DNA of 34,622 nucleotides from Methylobacterium sp. J-048. Its GTDB lineage: Bacteria > Pseudomonadota > Alphaproteobacteria > Rhizobiales > Beijerinckiaceae. The translations under genes were made by a program, and so were the position numbers. Every line of letters starts with the position of its first letter. Within the stretch, counting starts at the first letter, position 1. The notes beneath the pieces were generated by a model. That model ran no database searches. It saw only the letters and a program-made list of their open reading frames with translations, and had not been told where the DNA came from. Shown piece after piece: positions 16,628 to 25,133 of this stretch. Where the stretch lies: positions 1 to 34,622 of the forward strand of contig NZ_JAKSYL010000058.1 of NCBI RefSeq assembly GCF_022829515.1, in the 5' to 3' direction.

Positions 16628-19600
16628 TCATGTCGGGGCCGGCGTGCGCAGGTCGAGGGTCAGCGGGAACTCGGCGCTCGTCTCCGCGCGGGGCATCTCG
16701 ACCCGGCCGGGCGTGTGGCCGAGCGGCTCGAAGCGGGCGAGGCGGCGCCCCTCCGCCTCGTAGGCATTGACCGGGTGGGTCTCGTAGTTCCGGCCGCCCG
16801 GATGGGCGACGTGGTAGCGGCAGCCGCCGAGCGAGCGCCCGCTCCAGACGTCGAGGATGTCGAAGGTCAGCGGCGAGTGCGCGGGAATCGTCGGGTGCAG
16901 CGAGGAGGCCGGCTGCCACGCCTTGAATCGCAGGCCGGCCACGGCCTCGCCGGCGCGGCCTGTGCTGGTCATGGGCAGCCGGCGCCCGTTGCAGGCGATG
17001 ACGTGCCGCTCGGGCACGAAGCCCTCGACCTTGACCTGAAGCCGTTCGACCGAGCTGTCGACGAAACGCACGGTGCCCCCGCTGGTCCCTTCCTCGCCCA
17101 TCACGTGCCAGGGCTCCAGCGCCTGGCGCAGTTCCATCCGGACTCCGCCCTGCTCGACCACGCCGAAGACCGGGAAGCGGAACTGGGCCTGCGCCTCGAA
17201 GGCGACCGGGTCGAAAGCGTAGCCCGCCGCCCCGAGATCCTCCAGCACCCCGAGGAAGTCGGCCCAGAGGAAATGCGGCAGCATGAAGCGATCGTGGAGC
17301 GTCGTGCCCCAGCGGACACAACCCCCGGTCTGCGGCTCGCGCCACAGCCACGCCACCAGGGCCCGCAGCAGCAATTGCTGCGCGAGGCTCATGCGGGCAT
17401 CCGGCGGCATCTCGAAGGCCCGGAATTCCAGGAGGCCGAGGCGCCCGGTCGGGCCGTCCGGCGAGTACAGCTTGTCGATGCAGATCTCGGACCGGTGGGT
17501 GTTGCCGGTGACATCCACCAGGATGTTGCGGAACACCCGGTCGACCAGCCAGCGCGGGATGTTGGGGGCGTCGGCGGCCGGGATCTGGGCGAGCGCGATC
17601 TCCAGCTCGTAGAGCCCGTCGTGGCGCGCCTCGTCCATGCGCGGGGCCTGGCTGGTCGGGCCGATATAAAGGCCGGAGAACAGGTACGAGAGTGCCGGGT
17701 GGCGCTGCCAGTAGAGCACCAGGCTCTTGAGCAGGTCGGGCCGGCGCAGGAACGGCGAATCGTCCGGGGTGACGCCGCCCATGACCACGTGGTTGCCGCC
17801 GCCGGTGCCGGTGTGGCGCCCGTCGACCATGAACTTCTCCGCGCCGAGCCGGGTCTGCCGGGCCTCGGCGTAGAGGTCGGTGGTGATCGCCACCGCCTCG
17901 CGCCAGGAGGCGGCCGGGTGGACGTTGACCTCGATCACGCCCGGATCGGGGGTGACCTTGATCAGGCCGATGCGCGGGTCGTAGGGCGGCTCGTAACCCT
18001 CGATGTGGATCGGCAGCTTCAGCTCTGCGGCCGCCGCCTCGAGATGGGCGGCGAGTTCGAGATACTCGTCGACGCGCTGGGTCGGGGGCATGAACACCCG
18101 CACGATCCCGTCCCGGGGCTCGATCGCCAGCGCCGTGCGCACCGCGACGCCGGTGATGCCGGCCCCGTTGACCACTGTTGCGGCTTTCGGGTCGTCGGGG
18201 AGGGGGCCGCGGGGCTCCAGCGGGTCCTGCGGCTGGTAATAGGGATAGTGCTCGGGCGGCACGTAGGGCAGGGACGACAGGGGCAGCCGGAAGCCGAGGG
18301 GCGAATCGCCCGGCACCAGGAAGGCCTGGCCCCGGCGGAAGTCCCACTTCTCCGAGATCCAGACCCGGTCGGCATCGCCGTCCTTGCCGGTGGGCAGGCT
18401 CGCCAGCGGCAGGACGTAGCCCGCGGCTTCCCCGAGCCCGCGGGCGTAGACCCGCTTGATCCGGGCGTCGAACTCCGCCGAGCCGGACTTGGCGGCGGCC
18501 GGCGCGACGTTGACCGGCAGCTCCGCGGCCTTCTTCTCCCAGAGATCGCCGTCCTCGAAGACCGGGAAGACATAGTCGGACAGACCGAGCCGGCGGGCCA
18601 GGGTGCCGGCCAGCGCCTGAGCCTGGGCGATGGTGGCGGTCCCCTCCGAGCCCTCACCCGCCTCCGGGGCGATCAGCGCCGGGTCCTTCCAGATCGGCTT
18701 GCCGTCCTTGCGCCAGTAGAGGGCGAAGGCCCAGCGCGGCAGGCTCTCGCCGGGATACCACTTGCCCTGGCCGTAATGCAGCAGGCCGCCCGGGCCGAAC
18801 CGATCGCGCAGGCGCCGGATCAGCGTGTCGGCCAGCCGCCGCTTGGTCGGGCCAACGGCGGCGATGTTCCATTCCGGCGCCTCGAAATCGTCCACCGACA
18901 CGAAGGTCGGCTCGCCGCCCATGGTCAGCCGGACGTCCTGGGCCACGAGATCGGCATCGACCCGCTCGCCCAGCGCATCCATGGTCGACCAGACCGCCTC
19001 GGAATACGGCTTGGTGATCCGGGGCGTCTCGGCGACCCGGGTGATCCGCATCTCGAAGCCGAACTCGGTCTTGGCCGGCTCGGCGGCCCCGGAAATCGGC
19101 GCGGCCGAGCGGTAGTGCGGGGTCGCGGCGAGCGGGATGTGGCCCTCGCCGGTGAGCAGACCGGAGGTCGCATCCATGCCGATCCAGCCGGCGCCCGGTA
19201 GGTAGACCTCGGCCCAGGCGTGCAGATCGGTGAAGTCCGCCGACGCGCCGGCGGGACCGTCCACCGCGGTGGTGTCGGGCACGAGCTGGATCAGGTAGCC
19301 GGAGACGAAGCGGGCCGCGAGACCGATCCGGCGCAGCACCTGCACCAGCAGCCAGGCCGAATCCCGGCAGGACCCGCTCTTGAGCCGCAGCGTCTCGGCC
19401 GGCGTCTGGACCCCCGGCTCCATGCGCACGCCGTAGGCGATCTCGCTGGCGATCAGGCCGTTGAGCGCCACTAGGAACAGGACCGTGCTCTGCTCCTCGG
19501 GGAGCCGGGCGAGCAGCGCCTCGATCTCCGGCCCGTCCGCGTCCACGGGCGCCAGGTAGGGGACCAGCTCCTCGGACAGGTCGGGCTCGTACGCGAAGGT

Positions 19601-19906
19601 CCGGCTTTGCGCGTAATCCTCCACGAAGAAGTCGAACGGGTTGATCACCGCCATCTCGGCGGTGAGGTCGACCTCGATCTTCAGCTCGTCGGTCTTCTCC
19701 GGGAAGACCAGGCGGGCGAGCCAGTTGCCGCTCGGATCCTGCTGCCAGTTGAGGAAATGGTTGGCCGGCGTCACCGTCAGCGCGTAGGCCGGCACCTTGG
19801 TGCGCGCGTGCGGGGCCGGGCGCAGGCGCACCACCTGGGGACCGAGGCTGATCGGCCGGTCGTAGCGGTAATGCGTGACGTGGTGCAGGGCGGCTTTGAT
19901 CGACAC
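16628..19906 (-). CDS. Transglutaminase / DUF2126 fusion (permuted glutamine-synthetase-like ligase)
   Basis: The protein has 1092 residues. The N-terminal 290 or so are a transglutaminase: [40 protein letters not shown] with the catalytic Cys near 179, and [20 protein letters not shown]. From about residue 320 ([16 protein letters not shown]) the rest is DUF2126, with [34 protein letters not shown] and a C-terminal [23 protein letters not shown]2126 has been interpreted as a circularly permuted glutamine-synthetase-type amidoligase. The start is a GTG with GGAG 6 bases upstream. It is the first gene of the minus-strand set and diverges from the metallopeptidase at 20132. The substrate is unknown. 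Confidence 0.93.
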   Translation of the reverse strand: MSIKAALHHVTHYRYDRPISLGPQVVRLRPAPHARTKVPAYALTVTPANHFLNWQQDPSGNWLARLVFPEKTDELKIEVDLTAEMAVINPFDFFVEDYAQSRTFAYEPDLSEELVPYLAPVDADGPEIEALLARLPEEQSTVLFLVALNGLIASEIAYGVRMEPGVQTPAETLRLKSGSCRDSAWLLVQVLRRIGLAARFVSGYLIQLVPDTTAVDGPAGASADFTDLHAWAEVYLPGAGWIGMDATSGLLTGEGHIPLAATPHYRSAAPISGAAEPAKTEFGFEMRITRVAETPRITKPYSEAVWSTMDALGERVDADLVAQDVRLTMGGEPTFVSVDDFEAPEWNIAAVGPTKRRLADTLIRRLRDRFGPGGLLHYGQGKWYPGESLPRWAFALYWRKDGKPIWKDPALIAPEAGEGSEGTATIAQAQALAGTLARRLGLSDYVFPVFEDGDLWEKKAAELPVNVAPAAAKSGSAEFDARIKRVYARGLGEAAGYVLPLASLPTGKDGDADRVWISEKWDFRRGQAFLVPGDSPLGFRLPLSSLPYVPPEHYPYYQPQDPLEPRGPLPDDPKAATVVNGAGITGVAVRTALAIEPRDGIVRVFMPPTQRVDEYLELAAHLEAAAAELKLPIHIEGYEPPYDPRIGLIKVTPDPGVIEVNVHPAASWREAVAITTDLYAEARQTRLGAEKFMVDGRHTGTGGGNHVVMGGVTPDDSPFLRRPDLLKSLVLYWQRHPALSYLFSGLYIGPTSQAPRMDEARHDGLYELEIALAQIPAADAPNIPRWLVDRVFRNILVDVTGNTHRSEICIDKLYSPDGPTGRLGLLEFRAFEMPPDARMSLAQQLLLRALVAWLWREPQTGGCVRWGTTLHDRFMLPHFLWADFLGVLEDLGAAGYAFDPVAFEAQAQFRFPVFGVVEQGGVRMELRQALEPWHVMGEEGTSGGTVRFVDSSVERLQVKVEGFVPERHVIACNGRRLPMTSTGRAGEAVAGLRFKAWQPASSLHPTIPAHSPLTFDILDVWSGRSLGGCRYHVAHPGGRNYETHPVNAYEAEGRRLARFEPLGHTPGRVEMPRAETSAEFPLTLDLRTPAPT

Positions 19907-20131
19907 GATGGCTCCGTCTGAAGATCGAATGCGGTCTCGTAGCCGATACTGGGCGCTACAACGGGTCGATCGTCCCGGGCCCCAGCATGGTTATGTGCCA
20001 AGGATGGGCCCACAAGCAATTTCCGTGCGGCGGCTACGGCTTCCGTGGTTCGCCGCCGACCTTGGCCGGAACTTTGCCGGTCGCGCCTATTTGATCGGGA
20101 GGTGGGCCGGCTGCCGGCCCGGGACCGCGCG

Positions 20132-21316
20132 ATGAAGCTCTTCCAATGCCAAGCCTGCGACCAGCCGGTCACCTTCGAGGCGACCGCCTGCGAGAGCTGC
20201 GCGCGGCGGCTGGGCTACACCTGCGCAGTGCACGCGGTCTCGGCCCTGGAGCCCGTGGGCCTCTCGGCCCATCCGGCCATGGGCGGAGCCCAGACCTTCC
20301 ACGCCTACGCGGATTCCGGCCCGCGCTACCGCTACTGCAACAACGCCCTGTCGGGGGCCTGCAACTGGCTGGTGCCGGAGGGCGACCCCGAGATCTTCTG
20401 TACCGCCTGCCGGCACAACCGGGTGGTGCCGGACCTGTCGCAAGCCTGGAACCTCACCCGCTGGCGCCAGATCGAGGCGGCCAAGCGTCGGCTGTTCTAC
20501 TCGCTGCTGCGGCTCGAACTGCCGCTGGCGACCCGGGCCCAGTACACCGACGGGCTGGCCTTCGATTTTCTGGTCGATCCGTCGGAGAGCTTTTCCTACG
20601 GGACGCCGGTGCTCACGGGCCACATCAACGGCCTGATCACCATGAACATCGCCGAAGCCGACGACGTCGAGCGCGAGCGGCGCCGGATCCTATTCGGCGA
20701 GCATTACCGCACCCTGCTCGGCCACTTCCGGCACGAGATCGGGCATTACTTCTGGTACCTGCTGGTGATGAACGGGCCGACCATGGGCGCGTTCCGGGCG
20801 CTGTTCGGAGACGAGAGCCTGAACTACGTCCGAGCCCTGCAGGACCACTACGCCCACGGCGCCCCGGCCGACTGGGAGGAGTCCTACGTCTCGGCCTACG
20901 CCACCGCTCACCCCTGGGAGGATTTCGCCGAGACCTTCGCGCATTACCTGCACATCGTCGACACGGTGGAGACCGCCTCGACCTTCGAGCTGCACGTGCG
21001 CCCGCGCCTGCGCAACGCCACGACGGCCCCCACGGTGATCGATTTCGACCCCTACGACACCCAGGACCTCGACCGGCTGATCGAGGCGTGGCTGCCGCTG
21101 ACCTACGCGATCAACTCCCTGTCCCACAGCATGGGCCAGCCAGCGCTCTACCCGTTCAAGCTGACGCCGACGGTGATCGCCAAGCTCGCCTTCGTGCACG
21201 AGCGGATCTACGCCTCCCGCTCCGGCACCCTGCCGGATCCCGGCGAGGCGGGGGCCGAGATGCTGCGCGCGGTGATTTTGGGTTTGCGCCAGAAGGTGGC
21301 GGCACCGACGGTGTGA
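20132..21316 (+). CDS. Putative zinc-binding metallopeptidase with zinc-ribbon front
   Basis: The 394-residue protein begins MKLFQCQACDQPVTFEATAC then ESC, a CxxC...CxxC zinc ribbon. A second cysteine set follows (CNNALSGACNWLVPEGDPEI, FCTACRHNR). The peptidase motif HEIGHYFW lies at about residues 201-208 (HExxH zinc site), with a likely third ligand in WEDFAETFAHYLH near 267. This fits the COG4307/Peptidase_Mx-like group. It is cytoplasmic, with no signal peptide. I use the ATG at 20132; the upstream frame to 20045 is arginine-rich. It diverges from the transglutaminase/DUF2126 gene across a 225-base region, and the same family often sits in that neighbourhood, so a shared pathway is likely. 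Confidence 0.88.
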   Translation: MKLFQCQACDQPVTFEATACESCARRLGYTCAVHAVSALEPVGLSAHPAMGGAQTFHAYADSGPRYRYCNNALSGACNWLVPEGDPEIFCTACRHNRVVPDLSQAWNLTRWRQIEAAKRRLFYSLLRLELPLATRAQYTDGLAFDFLVDPSESFSYGTPVLTGHINGLITMNIAEADDVERERRRILFGEHYRTLLGHFRHEIGHYFWYLLVMNGPTMGAFRALFGDESLNYVRALQDHYAHGAPADWEESYVSAYATAHPWEDFAETFAHYLHIVDTVETASTFELHVRPRLRNATTAPTVIDFDPYDTQDLDRLIEAWLPLTYAINSLSHSMGQPALYPFKLTPTVIAKLAFVHERIYASRSGTLPDPGEAGAEMLRAVILGLRQKVAAPTV

Positions 21317-21339
21317 GGGCCGGACGGTCGGCCGAGGTG

Positions 21340-21591
21340 TTAGCGCCGAACGCTCTTCACGGGCGGCGGGAGTCTTTTACCGTCCGGCCGACCGTGAACC
21401 TCTGGCGTCGCCGCAAGCACGTCCCTCGCCTCTGGTGCCAACCAGGGGAGATCAGCCGCCATGAAGGCCGCCGCTGCCTGCTCGATGTCAGGCAGGCGTC
21501 GATGCTCCTGCCTGAGGGGACGGCCGTGGGTCACCGCGCGGTTGGTCACTGTCGGTTCCGTCACGGGCGCAGCTTTCGGCACTGAGATCAC
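21340..21591 (-). CDS. Hypothetical protein (83 aa), partner of the GNAT-like gene
   Basis: The N-terminal half is polar and probably disordered. A short helical segment follows (PDIEQAAAAFMAADLPWLAP, EARDVLAATPEV) and then a basic tail (GRPDGKRLPPPVKSVRR). The GTG start at 21591 overlaps the TGA stop of the GNAT-like gene as GTGA, strong evidence for a coupled two-gene operon. I do not recognise the family. It is not a ribbon-helix-helix antitoxin, and it lies downstream of its partner, not upstream as antitoxins usually do. It converges on the metallopeptidase gene with only 23 bases between stops. Confidence 0.55.
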   Translation of the reverse strand: MISVPKAAPVTEPTVTNRAVTHGRPLRQEHRRLPDIEQAAAAFMAADLPWLAPEARDVLAATPEVHGRPDGKRLPPPVKSVRR

Positions 21592-22103
21592 CTCCGGACC
21601 ATATGATGCGAGTCAGCCAGATCGGGCGCAAGCGCAAAGCCTTGCCTTTTGTACAAGGGAATAAGGTCCGGGTCGACGTGATGAAGCCGAAGCTCCGGCA
21701 CACCGATCAGCTGCCTGTAGGCTTCCGCCATAGTCAGGGCGATCTCGATCACCTGCCCTTTGAGCGGATGCATCGGATCTGGATTGCCCTCAAGGAAGTC
21801 TAAGGCAACGAACCTGGCTTGGTTCACGGCACCGATGGCCAACCCACACAGCGTCGCGTCGTGCCAGATCGCAGCGTTGAAGCACTTTGGATGGTTGTTC
21901 TGGAAATCAGCCGACAGCGCGGCCCAGTCCCAATCCACCGGTCGGCCTGGGTGTCCGAGCCAGGTTTCCGTGAACGCTGATCGCGCTGCGCCAGCGATGA
22001 TTTCACAGCGTATGTCGGAGCCGAGGCCCAACTTGGCCCCCGCCAGCGCGCCGGCCAGCGTCAGGCGTTTCGCGTGGGCGGATCTGACCACAGGGCGTCG
22101 CAT
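21588..22103 (-). CDS. GNAT-like N-acetyltransferase family protein
   Basis: The 171-residue protein ends with ELRLHHVDPDLIPLYKRQGF followed by ALAPD. Together with the preceding long helix (GQVIEIALTMAEAYRQLIGV), this resembles the last part of a GNAT fold, where a Y-x-x-x-GF motif closes the acetyl-CoA site. The middle (FNAAIWHDATLCGLAIGAVN) looks like the central strands. The usual acetyl-CoA loop (Q/RxxGxG/A) is not clear, so catalytic activity is uncertain. An AAGGG lies 7 bases before the ATG. The base composition here is visibly less G+C-rich than in neighbouring genes, which hints at horizontal acquisition. Confidence 0.6.
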   Translation of the reverse strand: MRRPVVRSAHAKRLTLAGALAGAKLGLGSDIRCEIIAGAARSAFTETWLGHPGRPVDWDWAALSADFQNNHPKCFNAAIWHDATLCGLAIGAVNQARFVALDFLEGNPDPMHPLKGQVIEIALTMAEAYRQLIGVPELRLHHVDPDLIPLYKRQGFALAPDLADSHHMVRR

Positions 22104-22268
22104 CAGGTGCCCTTAGTCACCCCTGCCACCACCCGTCGATCCTGCCAAGCGCGATCGGCTCATCCGAATCAGCCCCCATCGGCGGCGGCACGTGCGACTT
22201 CGGAAGCCGGGCCCGCATGGCGCACACGATGATTCTCTGTCTCCGGAGGCAATGCGCTCGGTCGCAGA

Positions 22269-22766
22269 TCAGGTCTCCTCGCGCCCGGCCACGAAGGCGC
22301 GGAACGCCGCCAGGGTCTCGGCGCTGACATGATGCTCGATGCCCTCGGCATCCCGCCGGGCGGTCTCGGGGCTGACGCCCAGGGTGCACAGGAAGCGCTC
22401 GACGATGCGGTGGCGCTCGCGCGCCTGGACGGCGAGCCGGCGACCGGCCTCGGTCAGGAACACCCCGCGATAGGGCCGCTGCTGGACGAAGCCGTCCTCG
22501 CACAGGCGCTTGAGCATCTTGGCGACGGTGGGCTGGGCCACGCCGAGGCGAGCGGCGATGTCGACCTGGCGCGCCTCGCCGCCGTCGCCGATCAGGTCGT
22601 CGATCAGCTCGACGTAATCTTCCACGAGTTCGGAGCGCCGCGCCTCGCGGGCCTGGCGAAAGCTCTCGACGTGCCGCTCGGGATCGACCAGCGCGGTCTC
22701 AGGCAAGCCTCGAGTCTCGGGCAGGCCTTGGGTCTCGGAGGCATGCGGCTCGGACGGTTCCTGCAT
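22269..22766 (-). CDS. mntR: Manganese-responsive regulator MntR (DtxR family)
   Basis: The 165-residue protein has a low-complexity front (residues 1-35), then a winged helix: [40 protein letters not shown] and [20 protein letters not shown]. The DtxR-type dimerisation and metal-binding domain follows: [20 protein letters not shown] and a [10 protein letters not shown] segment, whose E and H residues are the expected Mn ligands. With manganese bound, MntR represses uptake genes. It diverges from mntH with 171 bases between start codons, and an MntR-type box lies there. The start is the ATG at 22766, with AGGGAG 6 bases upstream. Confidence 0.95.
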   Translation of the reverse strand: MQEPSEPHASETQGLPETRGLPETALVDPERHVESFRQAREARRSELVEDYVELIDDLIGDGGEARQVDIAARLGVAQPTVAKMLKRLCEDGFVQQRPYRGVFLTEAGRRLAVQARERHRIVERFLCTLGVSPETARRDAEGIEHHVSAETLAAFRAFVAGREET

Positions 22767-22874
22767 CGGCTCTCCCTCTCGCCGCCCCCCGGCGCCGCCC
22801 GGACCCTGTCTAGCAAAATCCGCCCCGGAGAGGGGAGTCCCGCGACGCGGTTGCGGCCCCCCTTAAATGCCCCC

Positions 22875-22917
22875 TTGAAACCCGCGGCCGATCCCATGAA
22901 TATAGCTGAAGCTATAT
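22875..22917 (+). promoter_or_regulatory. mntH promoter with MntR box
   Basis: The perfect inverted repeat ATATAGCTGAAGCTATAT (22900-22917) contains ATAGC-4nt-GCTAT, the same core as the E. coli MntR box. It is the most A+T-rich point in the mntR-mntH gap and lies 20 bases before the mntH start. A TTGAAA at 22875-22880 is spaced 17 bases from GAATAT (22898-22903), so the box would cover the -10 region and block transcription when MntR carries manganese. Confidence 0.8.
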
Positions 22918-22937
22918 CTTTGAGAAAAGGGTGAGGC

Positions 22938-24281
22938 ATGGCAACGCCGGACGCGGCGACGGTCCCGGGGCGGCAGGATCCCCAAGGAACTGCGCCCGGG
23001 GGGATGAGCCGGCGCACGGAGCAGGCCATCCGCGATACCCTCGACGGGCGGCCGGGCGGCCGCGGCCGGTTCCTGCTGTTCGTCGGTCCCGCCGTGACGG
23101 CGTCGATCGCCTACATGGACCCCGGCAACTTCGCCACGAACATCCAGGCCGGCGCCCGCTACGGCTACGGCCTGCTCTGGGTGGTGCTGCTCGCCAACGT
23201 CACCGCCATGCTGTTCCAGGCGCTCTCGGCCAAGCTCGGCATCGTCACGGGCAAGAATCTGGCCGAGCATTGCCGGGACGCCACGCCGTTGCCGGTGCGG
23301 CTCGGCCTGTGGGGCATCAGCGAGGTCGCCGCCATGGCCACCGACCTCGCGGAGTTCCTGGGCGGCGCGATCGGGCTGTCGCTGCTCACCGGCATGCCGC
23401 TGATGGCCGGCATGGCGATCACCGCGATCGTCACCTACGCGATCCTGCTGCTGGAGCACGAGGGATTCCGGCCGCTGGAGATCGCGATCGGCGTCATGGT
23501 CGGGACGATCGGCCTCTGCTACGCGGTCGAGCTCGCCATCGCCCCGGTGGATTGGGCGGACGCCGCCAAGGGCCTCGTCACCCCCAAAATCCCGGACGCG
23601 CAGGCGCTGACCATCGCGGTCGGGATCATCGGCGCCACCGTGATGCCGCACGCGCTGTTCCTGCATTCCGGGCTGACGCAAGGCCGGGGCAGCCCCCGGA
23701 CCGACGCCGACCGGCGGATGCTGGTGCGCTACTCGAACCGCGAAGTCGTGGTGGCGCTGCTGCTGGCCGGCCTCGTCAACATCGCGATGGTGATCATGGC
23801 GGCCGCCGCCTTCCATGCCGGCCACAGCGCGGTCGCCGAGATCGACCAGGCCTACCGCACCCTGACGCCGCTGCTCGGGCCGGCGGCCGGGGCCGCCTTC
23901 CTGGTCTCGCTGCTCGCCTCCGGGATCTCCTCCTCGGTGGTGGGGACGCTCGCCGGGCAGATGGTGATGCAGGGCTTCACCGGCTGGCGCATCCCGCTCC
24001 TCGTCCGCCGGCTGGTGACCATGCTGCCGGCCTTCGTGGTGGTCGCGATCGGCGTCGATCCGACCCGGGCGCTGGTCCTGTCGCAGGTGGTGCTGTCGCT
24101 GGCCCTGCCGGTGCCGATGGTGGCCCTGGTGGTGTTCACCCGCCGCCGCAGCGTGATGGGGGCCTTCGCCAACGGCCCGCTGACCCAGGCGGCGTCCATG
24201 GCCGGGGCGGCCGTGGTGCTCGCCCTCAACATGGTCCTGCTGGCCGCCGCCTTCGGGCTGCCGGTCCCGGGGCTGGAATGA
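22938..24281 (+). CDS. mntH: Nramp-family manganese/divalent metal transporter
   Basis: This 447-residue inner-membrane protein of about 11 helices imports Mn(II) with protons. The first helix has the metal-binding DPGN motif (residues 61-64, in AYMDPGNFATNIQAGARYGY) and helix 6 has MPHALFLHS (236-244), the Nramp metal site. The conserved loop AMATDLAEFLGGAIG is also present. The N-terminal 40 residues are polar and cytoplasmic. GAAAAGGG lies just before the ATG. Repression by MntR is expected through the box directly upstream. Confidence 0.97.
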   Translation: MATPDAATVPGRQDPQGTAPGGMSRRTEQAIRDTLDGRPGGRGRFLLFVGPAVTASIAYMDPGNFATNIQAGARYGYGLLWVVLLANVTAMLFQALSAKLGIVTGKNLAEHCRDATPLPVRLGLWGISEVAAMATDLAEFLGGAIGLSLLTGMPLMAGMAITAIVTYAILLLEHEGFRPLEIAIGVMVGTIGLCYAVELAIAPVDWADAAKGLVTPKIPDAQALTIAVGIIGATVMPHALFLHSGLTQGRGSPRTDADRRMLVRYSNREVVVALLLAGLVNIAMVIMAAAAFHAGHSAVAEIDQAYRTLTPLLGPAAGAAFLVSLLASGISSSVVGTLAGQMVMQGFTGWRIPLLVRRLVTMLPAFVVVAIGVDPTRALVLSQVVLSLALPVPMVALVVFTRRRSVMGAFANGPLTQAASMAGAAVVLALNMVLLAAAFGLPVPGLE

Positions 24282-24351
24282 ACCCGTCCGATTCACACAG
24301 CCTCGGCCGGAAGCGGTTCTCGGCACGGCGCTCGGGCGGTCGTGTCCACCC

Positions 24352-24687
24352 TTAACCGGCCACCTCCAGGCTCCGCGCCTCACTCACGAGGTGGTAGAAG
24401 CGGCCGTCGAACATCTGCATCACCGCCTCGGTGGCGGCGTGGGATTCCGGGCGGATCGACGAGGCCAGGCAGGCGTCGAGGGCCGCCTGATCGAAAAAGT
24501 CCATCTCCAGGATCATGGCGATCGGCCGCGCGTCGGCATCCTTGGAGACCAGGCGCTGCACCCGCACCGCGGTGACCCCGGGGAAGCGCCGCCAGAACGG
24601 CTCCAGCTCATCCCGGACCCGGCGGAAGAACTCGTCGTCGCGGCCGTCGCGTACCGTGCCCTCGTAGATCGCGGTCCTGGTCAGCAT
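24352..24687 (-). CDS. EthD/dimeric alpha-beta-barrel small protein
   Basis: The 111-residue protein begins MLTRTAIYEGTVRDGRDDEF followed by FRRVRDELEPFWRRFPGVTA. It continues with VRVQRLVSKDADARPIAMIL, then EMDF, a helix, and FDGRFYHLVSEA. The beta-alpha-beta-beta pattern matches the ferredoxin-like dimeric alpha/beta barrel seen in EthD and antibiotic-biosynthesis monooxygenase families. No catalytic residue set is evident, so the role is open. It converges on mntH (70 bases between stops) and diverges from the glycine-riboswitch operon, so it could share that promoter region. Confidence 0.75.
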   Translation of the reverse strand: MLTRTAIYEGTVRDGRDDEFFRRVRDELEPFWRRFPGVTAVRVQRLVSKDADARPIAMILEMDFFDQAALDACLASSIRPESHAATEAVMQMFDGRFYHLVSEARSLEVAG

Positions 24688-24820
24688 CGGGCGTCTCCCG
24701 GGAGGATTGTCTGCTTCGAGCGGTCAACCGGCCAGCGCCGGGATCGCTCCCGGCGGGTGACAGGGCGGCCGCGCTGTCCGCCGGGGCGGGGCTCCCGGCC
24801 TTCACCCGGGCGGCCGAATC

Positions 24821-24836
24821 GGGGTATCGATACCCC
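24821..24836. promoter_or_regulatory. 16-bp perfect palindrome upstream of the glycine riboswitch
   Basis: GGGGTATCGATACCCC is a perfect 16-bp palindrome starting about 27 bases before the first riboswitch aptamer and lying between the divergent genes at 24687 and 25134. It could be the operator for a transcription factor acting on the glycine operon. I cannot name the protein; the sequence resembles no operator I know well. Confidence 0.4.
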
Positions 24837-24847
24837 AGCCCATCGCG

Positions 24848-25068
24848 ACGATGCGGGAGAGACCGGGATCCGCCCACCAGAGGGGGGCCCGGCGCCGACG
24901 GAGCAACCGCCCCGGAAACTCTCAGGCACCGGAACCGTGTCGTCAGGGCGATCTGGAGAGCGGTGCAGCGGATCCTTTTCGGTCCGTGGGCACCCGCCGA
25001 AGGGGACGTCCGTGCCAGCCTTGCCAGGGCCGGCCGGATCAAGCTCTCAGGCACCGGGACAGATGGGG
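24848..25068 (+). ncRNA. Tandem glycine riboswitch
   Basis: Two glycine aptamers lie head to tail. The first runs from GCGGGAGAGACC (24853-24864), through CCGACGGAGCAACCGCCCCGG, to ACTCTCAGGCACCGG (24919-24932). The second runs from ATCTGGAGAGCGG (24951-24963), through CACCCGCCGAAGGGG, to AGCTCTCAGGCACCGGGACAG (the CTCTCAGGCACCGG ends at 25057). The paired GGAGAG / CTCTCAGGCACCGG blocks with an internal CCGAnGG are diagnostic. The switch lies 66 bases before an FAD amino-acid dehydrogenase, not glycine-cleavage genes. Glycine riboswitches are usually on-switches, so induction by glycine is expected. No T-run terminator is obvious, so control may be at translation. Confidence 0.93.
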
Positions 25069-25133
25069 CGCGAAAACCGGCCACCCCGCAGGGGAGGGCC
25101 TCACCGCGTCCGCACGTCCCGGAGTCCCATAGC

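Noticed and set aside
14254..16770. 838-residue plus-strand open frame opposite the ATP-grasp gene
   Set aside because: It is a shadow of the ATP-grasp/alpha-E gene, with no domain and a repetitive composition.
16550..19201. 883-residue plus-strand open frame opposite the DUF2126 gene
   Set aside because: It is antisense to the well-supported transglutaminase/DUF2126 gene, and no family resemblance is visible.
21340..22103. GNAT-like pair as a type II toxin-antitoxin system
   Set aside because: The small partner is downstream, is not ribbon-helix-helix or another known antitoxin fold, and the acetyl-CoA loop is unclear; kept only as an unexplained gene pair.
22863..24383. 506-residue minus-strand open frame opposite mntH
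   Set aside because: Its His/Gly/Arg-rich composition arises from the complement of a membrane-protein gene; mntH is unmistakable.
24848..25068. Riboswitch for another ligand such as SAM or cobalamin, given cobF nearby
   Set aside because: The paired GGAGAG/CTCTCAGGCACCGG blocks with CCGAnGG, in tandem, are specific to glycine aptamers.
24963..25133. In-frame N-terminal extension of the dadA-like gene
   Set aside because: It would translate the second glycine aptamer; the dinucleotide-binding fold begins right at the ATG at 25134.
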